DNA of 64,000 bases from UBA1731 sp045595285 (lineage in GTDB: Bacteria; Verrucomicrobiota; Kiritimatiellia; RFP12; UBA1067). Location of the stretch: the NCBI GenBank assembly GCA_045595285.1, contig JAZOAC010000071.1, positions 23,573 to 87,572 of the forward strand. Direction: 5' to 3'. The notes beneath the pieces are model-generated. The model saw only the letters and a program-made list of their open reading frames with translations, was not told the origin of the DNA and searched no databases. Shown piece by piece: positions 48,565-57,220 of the stretch; the first letter of the stretch is position 1, and each line of letters begins with the position of its first letter. The position numbers were made by a program, and so were the translations under genes.

Positions 48565-48616
48565 TGCCCGGACTGCACTTGGATTGTCGAACGGGATATT
48601 TTCAGGAGCATAGCAT

Positions 48617-50584
48617 ATGAAAAAACTACTGGTTGTCTCCGCGGGGCTATCCTGCCTTGCGGCATCTGCGGACATTGGCAAGGCCCTTGGGCAGAAATTC
48701 CTGCCGCCGGCCTCGGACATGCTTACGTTCACGACGATTTCGCAGAAACTCCATGAGATGGATGTCGATGCCGACGTTGCGTGGATGAAGCTTTCCAACC
48801 GCGCCGAGTATGACGCCTACCGTAGGCAGATGCACGGCAGGATGATGGCGGCAATGGGCGAATGGCCGGAGCGCACCCCTCTCAATGCACGTACCGTCGC
48901 AACGGTGAAACGCGAAGGCTACAGGATTGAGAAGGTGTTGTTCGAGTCCATGCCGAAGCTTTTCGTCACGGCGAACCTCTTCATCCCCGACTCCCCGAAA
49001 TTCAAGGCTCCGTATCCTGCGGTTGTCATGAGCTGCGGACACTCCGGAGACGGGAAAGACTGCGATATATACCTTCGCGCATGCGTGCTGGCCGTCAAGA
49101 GCGGTTTCGTCGCGCTCATGTACGATCCGTACGAGCAGGGAGAGCGCAAGCAATTCAAGGCCATCGGCTCAACAGGAAATCACAACATCATCGGGCTGAA
49201 GGCGTCCCTCATCGGCTGGTCAATGCCTCTTCTCCGCACATGGGACGGCATGCGCGCAATCGACTATGCCGAGAGCCGCGCTGAGGTCGACAAGGACAGG
49301 ATCGGCTTCATGGGGCAGTCCGGTGGCGGAACGATGACCGCTCTCATGACTGCGGCGGATTGGCGTCTCAAGGCGACGGCCCCGAGCTGCTACCTCACCT
49401 CGCTTCGCCATCTCTGCGAAAGCATGGGACCTCAGGACGCAGAGCAGAACATATTCGGTCAGCTTGCTTTCGGGCTCAACCACACTGGTTACGTCCTGCT
49501 TCCTGACACGAAGGTTGCCGTCACCTGCCGTTTCCGCGACATGTTCTCCATCTATGGCACACTTGATCTCTTCCGCACGGTCAAGACGCTTGCCGCCAAG
49601 ATCGGCACATCCGAGCACTATGCGCTGAATTCCGCCCCTGGTCCGCATGGCTGGACCGAATCCACCGAGACGGGATCCATCGACTGGATGCGCGCATGGC
49701 TCAAGGGCGAAAAGGAGGTTCTTCCTCTCGACTGCACCAAGTACCGCCCGCTCGATATTGGCTTCAACGTGAAGAATGTCGAGCTTGGTCTTGCTCCGGA
49801 GGAATGCGGTGTCACGCCCACGAAGTGCACGATGGATATTCCCGGTGCACGCGACATCCACATGATCATGCGTGACCGTCTGGCGACGATCGTCAAGGCC
49901 CGCCCTGTCTATTCCGTCGCCGAGCGCAACTCCATCGCCGCCAGGCTTGCAGGCGTGAAGAAGCCTTCCGAGATGGGCACAATCGTGAAAGAACTTCCTG
50001 CCGTTGATGTCGCGGGTGCGAAGCTCACGCGTGTTGCCTTCACCTATCCGGACGGGCTCTATCTTCCTGCCTGCTGGATCGTCCCCGAAAAAAGCGATGC
50101 GACCAAGGCGCCTGTCGTCATGATCGGTTCCAAGGGACGTGCGGATTGGGCTGCAGACGTGAAGGCGAGCCTTGCCGCCGGCGCGTCCGTACTGGTGGCT
50201 GACATCACGGGCTATGGCGAGATCGGCAAGGAAAACGCGATTTTCTACGGAGCGAAGGATTGCCCTGAAGAGGGAGTGTCCGCTATGCTGTATCTGATGG
50301 GCGAGTCTATGACTGGTCGCCGCGCTTCGGATATGCTCGTTCTCGCCGACTGGGTGAAGGGCAAGACCGGCCTTGCGCCTGAACTGTTGGCGAAGGGCTC
50401 GGCGGCGATTCCCGCCGCCCATGCGCGTGCAGCCGACACAGATGCGTTTGCCAAGGTTTCCGTTTCGGACGCTCCCATGTCCTGGACCGAGTTCATCGAG
50501 AAGGGCGATACCGTACGATACCGCTACACCTATATGGTCGTGAACGGTCTCTACCACTACGATTGGACCGACCTCCTGAAGTGA
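48617..50584 (+). CDS. Secreted alpha/beta hydrolase, acetyl-xylan-esterase-like
   Basis: 655 residues. Signal peptide MKKLLVVSAGLSCLAASAD. The N-terminal half is an alpha/beta hydrolase with KVLFESMPKLFVTANLFIPDSPKFKAPYPAVVMSCGHSGDGKD (oxyanion region), and a nucleophile elbow IGFMGQSGGGTMTALM with Ser235, followed by APGPHGWTESTE (catalytic His). This is the dienelactone-hydrolase/acetyl-xylan-esterase superfamily arrangement. The C-terminal third contains a second alpha/beta-like region (APVVMIGSKGRADWAADVKASLAAGASVLVADITGYG) with no serine elbow, apparently a degenerate duplicate. Likely polysaccharide deacetylation or glucuronoyl esterase-like activity; neighbours suggest sugar use. Confidence 0.72.
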   Translation: MKKLLVVSAGLSCLAASADIGKALGQKFLPPASDMLTFTTISQKLHEMDVDADVAWMKLSNRAEYDAYRRQMHGRMMAAMGEWPERTPLNARTVATVKREGYRIEKVLFESMPKLFVTANLFIPDSPKFKAPYPAVVMSCGHSGDGKDCDIYLRACVLAVKSGFVALMYDPYEQGERKQFKAIGSTGNHNIIGLKASLIGWSMPLLRTWDGMRAIDYAESRAEVDKDRIGFMGQSGGGTMTALMTAADWRLKATAPSCYLTSLRHLCESMGPQDAEQNIFGQLAFGLNHTGYVLLPDTKVAVTCRFRDMFSIYGTLDLFRTVKTLAAKIGTSEHYALNSAPGPHGWTESTETGSIDWMRAWLKGEKEVLPLDCTKYRPLDIGFNVKNVELGLAPEECGVTPTKCTMDIPGARDIHMIMRDRLATIVKARPVYSVAERNSIAARLAGVKKPSEMGTIVKELPAVDVAGAKLTRVAFTYPDGLYLPACWIVPEKSDATKAPVVMIGSKGRADWAADVKASLAAGASVLVADITGYGEIGKENAIFYGAKDCPEEGVSAMLYLMGESMTGRRASDMLVLADWVKGKTGLAPELLAKGSAAIPAAHARAADTDAFAKVSVSDAPMSWTEFIEKGDTVRYRYTYMVVNGLYHYDWTDLLK

Positions 50585-50597
50585 CGTTCACAGTCGT

Positions 50598-51329
50598 ATG
50601 CACAGGCTTCTGGTTTCAACTGAGGTGCTGAAAGGCTGCACCGCAATCCTGCCGAAGGACGCGGCACATCATCTCAAGGTGCTGCGTCCAAAGGCAGGGG
50701 AGTCTGTGGAGCTGTTTGACGGTGCGGGTCATTCACGCGTTTTCCGGTGCGGTTCGAGGGCGGCGGAACCGCTTGTTGCGGAAGGTGATGTCGCTGTGTC
50801 TCCGAAGCCGCCTTTCGGTTTGACGCTGTTCGCCTGCGTCACGAAGGGGTCGCGATGGGACTGGACGATCGAGAAGGCGGTCGAACTGGGCGTCACGCGG
50901 ATCGTGCCTGTGATATCCGACCGCTGCATTGTCCGGATAGACCGCAGGGAGCGTGCGGCGAAGCGGGAACGCTGGTGCCGCATTGCCGAGGATGCTGCGC
51001 GCCAGTCGGATGCCAAGTGGCTTCCGGAGATATGCGAGGCTGTGGATTTCAGGGAATCGCTTGCGATGGTGCGCGAGTGCGTGTGCTTTGTCGGGGCGCT
51101 TGTCGATCCGCCGCCGGAACACCTTCTGAAGGCTGTTCGGCACAGGCTTGAAGAGTGTTCATCTGCAAGGTCTTTTGCGCTGTATGTGGGACCGGAAGGG
51201 GACTTCACCCCCGCGGAGCTGGGTGAACTTCTTGAGATCGCGACACCAACGACATTTGGTCCGACGATTCTCCGCGCCGAGACCGCCGCCATATTCGGCG
51301 TTTCCGTTCTGTCCGCCGCCCTGCACTGA
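50598..51329 (+). CDS. rsmE: 16S rRNA (uracil-1498-N3)-methyltransferase RsmE
   Basis: 243 residues, canonical length. PUA-like start MHRLLVSTEVLKGCTAILPKDAAHHLKVLRPKAGESVELFDGAGH and SPOUT motifs KGSRWDWTIEKAVELGVTRIVPVISDRC (family K.dR.dwiiqKatELGV..I.P..seR), RWCRIAEDAARQSDAKWLPEI (family EA.eQ..R...P.i), LYVGPEGDFTPAEL and LGPTILRAETAA-like FGPTILRAETAAIFGV. All consensus features are present, so it is the likely functional RsmE, with the 39688 gene as its divergent paralogue. It follows the secreted hydrolase by 13 bases. Confidence 0.93.
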   Translation: MHRLLVSTEVLKGCTAILPKDAAHHLKVLRPKAGESVELFDGAGHSRVFRCGSRAAEPLVAEGDVAVSPKPPFGLTLFACVTKGSRWDWTIEKAVELGVTRIVPVISDRCIVRIDRRERAAKRERWCRIAEDAARQSDAKWLPEICEAVDFRESLAMVRECVCFVGALVDPPPEHLLKAVRHRLEECSSARSFALYVGPEGDFTPAELGELLEIATPTTFGPTILRAETAAIFGVSVLSAALH

Positions 51330-51418
51330 GACCACGTCAGGACAGATATCCGCCGACAGACGTACGCGGCAAAGGACGTTACACGTAAATTAGTCCGCGG
51401 GCACTGATGACGGCAATG

Positions 51419-51429
51419 TGTGGTATAAT
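51419..51429 (+). promoter_or_regulatory. Extended -10 promoter of parC
   Basis: TGTGGTATAAT, hexamer 51424-51429. Expected start near 51436. An inverted repeat GGGCAT (51433-51438) / ATGCCC (51451-51456) covers the start site and could be an operator or a 5' hairpin. The remaining leader is about 80 bases. Confidence 0.72.
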
Positions 51430-51517
51430 TATGGGCATTGTATTAAAGAGATGCCCAGAACGAAATGATCACAATGGTATACATAGCAAAACATGAAGCC
51501 GACTGTGAGGTCACAGC

Positions 51518-53710
51518 GTGAAGAATAAAGGATCAGAACCGCCCAGTCTTTTTGATAATCTCGATTTATTTGCGCAGGCAGGGGATGCGACGGGCGATAT
51601 TTCGGACGCAAAACCAGATTCAGGCAAGGATAGAGATGAAACGAAAGGTGAGACGTCTGGGGACGTATCAGTCCCTGCGGACGGGGGGCAGTCGGGTCCA
51701 GCGGTGACATCGGTGAAGGGGTTGACCGGCAGGGGGCCGATGCGCGACCTTTATGATTTCAATTTCCGTCAGTACTCGGCCTACGTGATTTGCTCCCGCG
51801 CGATTCCGGCGATTGAGGATGGCTTGAAGCCCGTTCAGCGCCGGATCATGCATTCGCTCTGGGAGAAGGACGACGGCAAGTACACCAAGGTCGCGAACAT
51901 CGTTGGCCATGCCATGCAGTACCATCCGCATGGCGACGCCTCCATCGGCGATGCAATCGTCGTGCTGGCAAATAAGCTCTGGGGAGAAGGACGGGGCTAT
52001 CTCATCGACGGACAGGGAAACTACGGTTCGCTCTACACCGGCATGCCTCATGCCGCCACGCGATACATTGAATGCCGTCTCACCGAGCTTGCCCGCAAGG
52101 AGATATTCAACAAGAAGACGACCGACTTCATCCCGAACTACGACGGACGCAAGGAGGAGCCGGTGTACCTTCCCGCCAAGATACCGCTTCTGCTGATGCT
52201 TGGCGCGGACGGAATCGCCGTCGGTCTCTCCACGGCCATTCTTCCGCACAATTTCATCGAGCTTCTCGAGGCGGAGATAGCGATCATCCAGAAGAAGCCG
52301 TTCGAGCTGTATCCCGACTTCCAACTGGGTGGCGTGATGGACGTATCCGAGTACCAGGACGGTACAGGCAAGGTCAAGGTGCGCGCCGTCATCGAGGAGG
52401 CGGACAAGAACCGTCTCGTTATCACACAGCTTCCCTGGGGCGAGACCACGGATTCGATTTCCGAATCGATCGAAGACGCAATCAAGAAGAAGAAGGTCAA
52501 GATCCGCAAGATACACGATCTCACCTCCGCCGAGGTGCACATCGAGCTTGAGCTCCAGGCCGGCGAGAATCCCGCGAAGGTGAAGACTGCGCTCTACGCC
52601 TTCACTTCATGCGAGAAATCCATCGCTTCGCGCCCCATCGTCCTCGACGGCGGCAGACCGCGCGCAATGACGATCACGCAGATTCTCCAGCGCAACGTCG
52701 ACCGTCTCATGTTCCTGACGAAGCGCGAGCTTGAGATCCGTCTGGACGAGCTCGACACGCTCTTCCACGCCCGTACGCTCGACCGCATCTTCGTCGAGGA
52801 GCGCATATACAAACGCATCGAGAACGAGAAGACGTATGAAGGCGTACAGAAGGCGGTCCTTGACGGGTTCAAGCCGTTCCGCCCGGAGCTCCGCCGCGAC
52901 GTCACGCTTGAGGACGTCGAGCGTCTCCTGAAGATTCCGATCAGACGCATCTCGCAGTTCGACATAGACAAGAACCGCGACGAGATCAAGAACATCCTGG
53001 CCGAGGAGGAAGAGGTCCGGGACAATCTCGCGCATCTCCGTGCGTTCACCGTGAAGTATCTCAAGGGACTCATCTCCCAGTACAAAAAGAAGTATCCCCG
53101 GTGTACGCAGATATCGAAGGGTGCATTCCAGCAGGCGGACGTGCGCAAGCTCACCGCCAGCGAACTTTCGGTGAAGATCGACAAGGAGAACCACTACATC
53201 GGTACGGATCTCCGCGGCGCGGAAGAGCTCTTCAAGTGTTCTTCGCTCGACGAGATCCTCTGCGTGTGGAAAGACGGCCGCTTCAAGAAGATACAGCCGC
53301 CGGACAAGTTCTTCGTCGACAAGGACATAATGGAGATATTCCTTTTCCAGCAGGAGAAGGATCGCGACAAGGAGTACACCTGCGTATATGAAGAGCCGCT
53401 GTACGGCTTCGCGTACGTGAAGAGATTCACCTTCGGCGGACTGATCCGCAACAAGGAGTACCGTCTTGCGCCGCCGAAGTCGAAGATTCTGTACTTCGCC
53501 TCCGGATGCCCCGAACAGCTCTATGTGAAGTTCAAGCCTGCCAAGGGACAGAAGATACATCAGCAGATGTTCGATCCGAAGGAGGTCACGGTGCGCGGCT
53601 CCTCCGCTCGCGGCATCCAGATGACCACCAAGCCGATCGCCCGCTGTTCCGCGAACAAGGGTTCCTGGTGGGACGATTCAGAGGCTCCGTCCAAGGGCGT
53701 GCTGCTGTAG
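51518..53710 (+). CDS. parC: DNA topoisomerase IV subunit A (ParC type)
   Basis: 730 residues, GTG start with GAGG 7 bases before it. A polar N-terminal tail of ~70 residues precedes the core: FNFRQYSAYVICSRAIPAIEDGLKPVQRRIMHSLWE (family signature), YHPHGDASIGDAIVVLANKLWGEGRGYLIDGQGNYGS, and the active-site region PHAATRYIECRLTELARKEIF containing the catalytic Tyr (RYIECR). The tower and coiled-coil arms follow; the C-terminal part is short with weak beta-propeller repeats, as in ParC rather than GyrA. It cuts and passes DNA with ParE for decatenation. ParE is not in the window. Confidence 0.88.
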   Translation: MKNKGSEPPSLFDNLDLFAQAGDATGDISDAKPDSGKDRDETKGETSGDVSVPADGGQSGPAVTSVKGLTGRGPMRDLYDFNFRQYSAYVICSRAIPAIEDGLKPVQRRIMHSLWEKDDGKYTKVANIVGHAMQYHPHGDASIGDAIVVLANKLWGEGRGYLIDGQGNYGSLYTGMPHAATRYIECRLTELARKEIFNKKTTDFIPNYDGRKEEPVYLPAKIPLLLMLGADGIAVGLSTAILPHNFIELLEAEIAIIQKKPFELYPDFQLGGVMDVSEYQDGTGKVKVRAVIEEADKNRLVITQLPWGETTDSISESIEDAIKKKKVKIRKIHDLTSAEVHIELELQAGENPAKVKTALYAFTSCEKSIASRPIVLDGGRPRAMTITQILQRNVDRLMFLTKRELEIRLDELDTLFHARTLDRIFVEERIYKRIENEKTYEGVQKAVLDGFKPFRPELRRDVTLEDVERLLKIPIRRISQFDIDKNRDEIKNILAEEEEVRDNLAHLRAFTVKYLKGLISQYKKKYPRCTQISKGAFQQADVRKLTASELSVKIDKENHYIGTDLRGAEELFKCSSLDEILCVWKDGRFKKIQPPDKFFVDKDIMEIFLFQQEKDRDKEYTCVYEEPLYGFAYVKRFTFGGLIRNKEYRLAPPKSKILYFASGCPEQLYVKFKPAKGQKIHQQMFDPKEVTVRGSSARGIQMTTKPIARCSANKGSWWDDSEAPSKGVLL

Positions 53711-53751
53711 ATGTCCGTGCTTTCTGGCCTTGCTTGATTTCCATGGCGCAA

Positions 53752-53762
53752 GGCAATATAAT
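53752..53762 (+). promoter_or_regulatory. -10 element before the VorD ferredoxin gene
   Basis: GGCAATATAAT with TATAAT at 53757-53762, but without the TG extension. Expected start near 53769, then a short leader with TTGGAGG before ATG 53788. Confidence 0.55.
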
Positions 53763-53787
53763 ACACGCCTGTTTTTTGGAGGTTCAA

Positions 53788-53997
53788 ATGGCTAAACCGA
53801 ACATAGACGAAGATTGCTGTAAAGGATGTGGACGCTGCATTGCGGCGTGTCCGAGGAAGTGTCTTGAGATTTCGCGTGACCGGCTCAACTCGGCCGGACT
53901 GAAACCCGTTTCGTACAAGGGTGAAGGATGTATCGGGTGCGGCATATGCTTCTACAATTGTCCGGAACCTTACGCCATTCGCGTTGAACGCAACTGA
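53788..53997 (+). CDS. VorD-like [4Fe-4S] ferredoxin (delta subunit of a 2-oxoacid oxidoreductase)
   Basis: 69 residues. Two CxxCxxCxxxCP clusters: Cys11-14-17-21 (CKGCGRCIAACP) and the later CIGCGICFYNCPEP. Such small diferredoxins carry electrons inside 2-oxoacid:ferredoxin oxidoreductases. The best ribosome site TTGGAGG lies 6 bases before ATG 53788. It precedes a VorB-like alpha subunit by 23 bases, the standard vorDB order. Electron acceptor would be ferredoxin for the anaerobic energy metabolism implied elsewhere in the window. Confidence 0.88.
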   Translation: MAKPNIDEDCCKGCGRCIAACPRKCLEISRDRLNSAGLKPVSYKGEGCIGCGICFYNCPEPYAIRVERN

Positions 53998-54019
53998 TCG
54001 AAAGGAATGGTGGTGCAAA

Positions 54020-55084
54020 ATGGTTAAGTTCGTAAAAGGAAACGAAGCTGTCGTGATGGGTGCGCTGTACGCCGGCTGCGACCTCTATTTCGGTTATCCG
54101 ATCACTCCGGCAAGCGAGATTGCGCATGGCGCGGCTAAGTGGTTCCCCATGCTTGGACGCACTTTTGTGCAGGCTGAGTGCGAGACCGCGAGTGTGAACA
54201 TGATGTTTGGCGCTGCGGCGGCAGGCAAGCTCTGCATGACGGCCACTTCCGGCCCTGGCTTCTCTCTGATGCAGGAAGGCATTTCCTATCTGGCAGGCGC
54301 GGAACTTCCGGCCGTTGTGGTGAACATCAACCGTGCCGGTCCCGGCCTCGGTAACGTTTATCCCGAGCAGAGCGACTACACGCCTGCGGTCAAAGGCGGC
54401 GGACACGGCAACTATAAGACGTTCACTGTCGCCCCGGCAAGCGCACAGGAGATGTGCGATCTCACGATACTCGCCTTCCGGATGGCAACGAAGTGGCGCA
54501 CTCCGGCCGTTGTGTTTGCGGATGGCCTGCAGGGACAGATGATGGAAAGCGTAAAACTCCCCGATTCCGAGGACGCCAAGCCGGACTTCTCCGACTGGGC
54601 GGCGCAGGGCGAAGCCAAGACGCGCACCAATCTCGTGAAGTCCATCTTCCTCGACGCCGCTCAGCAGGAGGAATTCAACCAGAAACTTCAGGACAAGTAC
54701 GTCAAGATGGAGTCGGACGCACTTTCCGAAACGTATCTTGCGAATGATGCCGATATTCTCATCGTGGCTTACGGCATCTCTTCCCGCATCGCCCGCACGA
54801 CCGCCGAGACACTCCGTGCAGAGGGGGTAAAGGCTGGATGCTTCCGTCCGATCACATTGAGCCCGTTTCCGCGCGAGGCGCTTGCCGCCGCCGCGAAGGG
54901 ACGCAAGGTGATGGTAATTGCCCTTGATGCCGGGCAATTCGCCGATGATGTGCGCCTCAATCTCGCCAAGGCCGGACTGGGTCAGGAGGCGGCAGAGGTA
55001 GCGTTCGTAAGCCGCATGGGTGGGCAGGTAGTGACGGTCGATGATGCTGTCGCGGCGGCAAAGAAGGCTTTCAGAGATGCGTAG
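54020..55084 (+). CDS. 2-Oxoacid:ferredoxin oxidoreductase alpha subunit (VorB/KorA-like)
   Basis: 354 residues. Pyruvate/branched-chain 2-oxoacid oxidoreductase domains I/II: GNEAVVMGALYAGCDLYFGYPITPASEIAHGAAKWFP (family GN.A...gA..Ag...f.gYPITPsSe), VQAECETASVNMMFGAAAAGKLCMTATSGPGFSLMQEGISYLAGAELPAVVVNINRAGPGLGN (TPP-site associated), and the C-terminal VKAGCFRPITLSPFP transketolase-C region. The subunit needs a TPP-binding beta subunit (and often a gamma subunit), neither of which follows here. Start ATG 54020 behind GGTGGTG. Substrate 2-oxoisovalerate, 2-oxoglutarate or a related acid cannot be decided. Confidence 0.88.
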   Translation: MVKFVKGNEAVVMGALYAGCDLYFGYPITPASEIAHGAAKWFPMLGRTFVQAECETASVNMMFGAAAAGKLCMTATSGPGFSLMQEGISYLAGAELPAVVVNINRAGPGLGNVYPEQSDYTPAVKGGGHGNYKTFTVAPASAQEMCDLTILAFRMATKWRTPAVVFADGLQGQMMESVKLPDSEDAKPDFSDWAAQGEAKTRTNLVKSIFLDAAQQEEFNQKLQDKYVKMESDALSETYLANDADILIVAYGISSRIARTTAETLRAEGVKAGCFRPITLSPFPREALAAAAKGRKVMVIALDAGQFADDVRLNLAKAGLGQEAAEVAFVSRMGGQVVTVDDAVAAAKKAFRDA

Positions 55085-56099
55085 CAGCGCCGCGTTAGCA
55101 TTGACTGTCGCGTGTGCGTTTCAAACATTCGCGGCAGAAGGGTTCCGCTGGCGGATTGATGAGGTCGGCGAAATTTCCCGTCCGGACATTGATGGATCTG
55201 CGAATCTCAGTGCCGTGGCATGGGTGTCCAATAGTACCTATGTCGCGGTTACAGACTGGAACAGCGTCATATGGGAACTGAACCTTCCGTACAATCCTGA
55301 AACCGGCAGGATACGCTCTTGTGAAATGAAGCGCATATGCAGCCCGGAGCTCACCGTTGATGTGGAGGGGCTCGCCGTTGATCCGATAGATGGATCGGTG
55401 TGGCTTGCGGACGAAAGAGCCGGTACGATTCGTCAGCATAATCTAAGGACTGGCAAGGCGCGTTCCGGCATTGTGGACATCCCGAAGTCGTTGAAGGGCT
55501 TTCGGAGGGACTCGGGTTTTGAGTCTCTTTCGATTGCAAAGGACGGTCTTTCGATGTGGACCTGCACAGAGGAGGCGCTCAAGTCTGACGGACCGCGAGC
55601 GACACGGAAGGATGGCACGGATATCAGGCTTTCGAGATTCCGCCGTGCCTCGGCGGAGAAAGCGTGGCGTATGGATGGCCAGTGGGTGTACCATACCGAC
55701 TCCATTGCAGGCTATCCTTGGTATAACAGTAAAAAAAGAGACATTTCCAGAAGCGGCATATCAGAGTTGTGCGTACTGGATGATGGCACGGTTCTGGTTC
55801 TGGAACGCGAATTCAGCGTTGTTCTGTTCCCGCGCTTAAGATGTCGGATATATGAGACGGACATGTATTCAGCCAAGAATGTGATCGGGAGCAAGAACCT
55901 TTCGGGATTGAAGGATTCTGAAAAGGTGAAGAAGAAACTTCTGTATGAGACCGTGGGTTTCTCAATGTATGAGGGAATGTGTGTCGGACCTCGGCTTCTG
56001 GACGGCTCTCGCATGCTTGTGTTGGTCAGTGATGCCGACAAGAAGTCGTTCAAGACGGTTCTTTCACTGCGTCTTTCCCGTATTTGTGAAGCCAATTGA
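55077..56099 (+). CDS. Secreted esterase-like phytase-domain protein
   Basis: 340 residues from ATG 55077, which overlaps the VorB-like stop by 8 bases. Signal peptide MRSSAALALTVACAFQTFAAEG. The mature part is a predicted beta-propeller with repeated aromatic-glycine strands: LSAVAWVSNSTYVAVTDWNSVIWELNLP, DVEGLAVDPIDGSVWLADERAGTIRQHNL, GFESLSIAKDGLSMWTCTEEALKSDG, VLDDGTVLVLEREFS. This resembles esterase-like activity of phytase (PF13449-type) domains, which lack calcium phytase signatures in some members. It stands where the beta subunit of the oxidoreductase would normally be. Its function here is unknown. Confidence 0.65.
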   Translation: MRSSAALALTVACAFQTFAAEGFRWRIDEVGEISRPDIDGSANLSAVAWVSNSTYVAVTDWNSVIWELNLPYNPETGRIRSCEMKRICSPELTVDVEGLAVDPIDGSVWLADERAGTIRQHNLRTGKARSGIVDIPKSLKGFRRDSGFESLSIAKDGLSMWTCTEEALKSDGPRATRKDGTDIRLSRFRRASAEKAWRMDGQWVYHTDSIAGYPWYNSKKRDISRSGISELCVLDDGTVLVLEREFSVVLFPRLRCRIYETDMYSAKNVIGSKNLSGLKDSEKVKKKLLYETVGFSMYEGMCVGPRLLDGSRMLVLVSDADKKSFKTVLSLRLSRICEAN

Positions 56100-56139
56100 G
56101 GCGCACTAAGGTTTACAATCACCTTAAAGAGCCTGAGTC

Positions 56140-56295
56140 ATGGCCGTAAAAATGATCGGGCGGATGAAAGGGGCGTTTGTTAAATGGTTTGTATCGATAA
56201 GGGTGTTTTTGCTGGTTGCGTCGACGGACTGTCGGGTCACGCTTGACACGACAGAACCGTATGTAAATTCATTTGAACAAGTAAAGTCGGAATAA
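56140..56295 (+). CDS. Possible 51-residue small protein
   Basis: ATG 56140 opens 51 codons (MAVKMIGRMKGAFVKWF...) with a hydrophobic stretch (SIRVFLLVAS) and a polar end; stop TAA 56293-56295. No clear ribosome site lies before it; the short inverted repeat TAAGGT/ACCTTA (56107-56126) upstream could end the preceding transcript. It lies between the esterase-like gene and the end of the superoxide dismutase gene on the other strand. Could be chance; no similarity is recognised. Confidence 0.25.
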   Translation: MAVKMIGRMKGAFVKWFVSIRVFLLVASTDCRVTLDTTEPYVNSFEQVKSE

Positions 56296-56330
56296 CATGC
56301 GCGGATGCTTGCGCCCGCTGATATTCGGTG

Positions 56331-57026
56331 TCAGCATCTTGCGAAACGCTCGGAAATGCGGCGCCAGTCGAAGAGACTTCCTATCACTGCTTTGACGTGG
56401 TCCGGTCGACGGTTCTGCCAGTCGAGATAATAGGCGTGTTCCCAGACATCGACAACCGCAAGCGGTGTGACGCCTGCGCTGGTGATAGGCGTCTCGGCGT
56501 TTGGCGTACTCATGACGGACAGTTTTCCGTCTTTTGAGACAAGCCATGCCCAGCCGCTGCCAAAACGCTTTACCGCCGCATCGGTCAATGCATCCTTGCA
56601 TGCGTCAAAAGAACCGAAGGCGGTATTCATGGCGCTGAGAAGCTCTGGAGAGGGCGTGGTGTTCCTGCCTTCATGGGAGAGCGTCTCCCAGTAGAATGCA
56701 TGATTCCATGACTGGGCGGCATTGTTGAAGACCGGTGCATTCGCATCGACGGCGGACGCCTTCACGATTTCTTCGAGATGCATACCTTCATATTTCGTTC
56801 CAAGGATAAGGGTGTTCAAGGTTTTGACATAGCCGGCATGATGCTTGCCGTAATGGAAGGAAATCGTGTCTGCCGAAATGGCTGGCGCGAGCGCGCCTTC
56901 GGCATACGGGAGTTTTTCAAGTGTGAGTTCTTTCATGGTATTTCCTTTCCCGGCCATTGCAGAAGCGGAGACTGCCGCAGCCGCAGCAACCGTTTTGAAC
57001 GCAAATTCTTTTCTGGTCAGCTTCAT
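56331..57026 (-). CDS. sodB: Fe/Mn superoxide dismutase with N-terminal export-type extension
   Basis: 231 residues from ATG 57026, which has AGGAGG 8 bases upstream. The 30-residue start MKLTRKEFAFKTVAAAAAVSASAMA looks like a signal, with TRKEFAF recalling a Lys variant of the Tat motif. An internal ATG at 56936 (AAAGGAA 6 bases before it) starts the canonical 201-residue SodB: metal ligands in ISFHYGKHHAGYVKTLN, SWNHAFYWETLS and VVDVWEHAYYLDWQNRR (Asp and His), with FGSGWAWLV. Fe versus Mn cannot be told from sequence. It removes superoxide; the double start could give periplasmic and cytoplasmic forms. The gene is on the minus strand between two plus-strand operons. Confidence 0.88.
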   Translation of the reverse strand: MKLTRKEFAFKTVAAAAAVSASAMAGKGNTMKELTLEKLPYAEGALAPAISADTISFHYGKHHAGYVKTLNTLILGTKYEGMHLEEIVKASAVDANAPVFNNAAQSWNHAFYWETLSHEGRNTTPSPELLSAMNTAFGSFDACKDALTDAAVKRFGSGWAWLVSKDGKLSVMSTPNAETPITSAGVTPLAVVDVWEHAYYLDWQNRRPDHVKAVIGSLFDWRRISERFARC

Positions 57027-57201
57027 GTACGCAACCTCCTGACGCAAAATGTAGCAAACCGTAAAATGTAAAGCAAGCGTTTTCAATAATTTGCCGCGCC
57101 TTCTTATCCCGGCTTTCTACGTTTGAATGAAAAGCGCCAGGATTTTCTGAGGTTTTGCCGGAGGACTGCAAGTCGACAGTTGTCCGCCATGGCGGTGGAA
57201 T

Positions 57202-57212
57202 TATGGTAGAAT
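57202..57212 (+). promoter_or_regulatory. TATGGTAGAAT promoter, leaderless
   Basis: Hexamer TAGAAT 57207-57212; expected start near 57219, two bases before the ATG at 57221. Confidence 0.8.
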
Positions 57213-57220
57213 ATGCGGCC

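Noticed and set aside
53752..53762. VorD promoter as a member of the TATGGTATAAT set
   Set aside because: The hexamer is good but the TG extension is missing, so it is listed separately and not used for the consensus.
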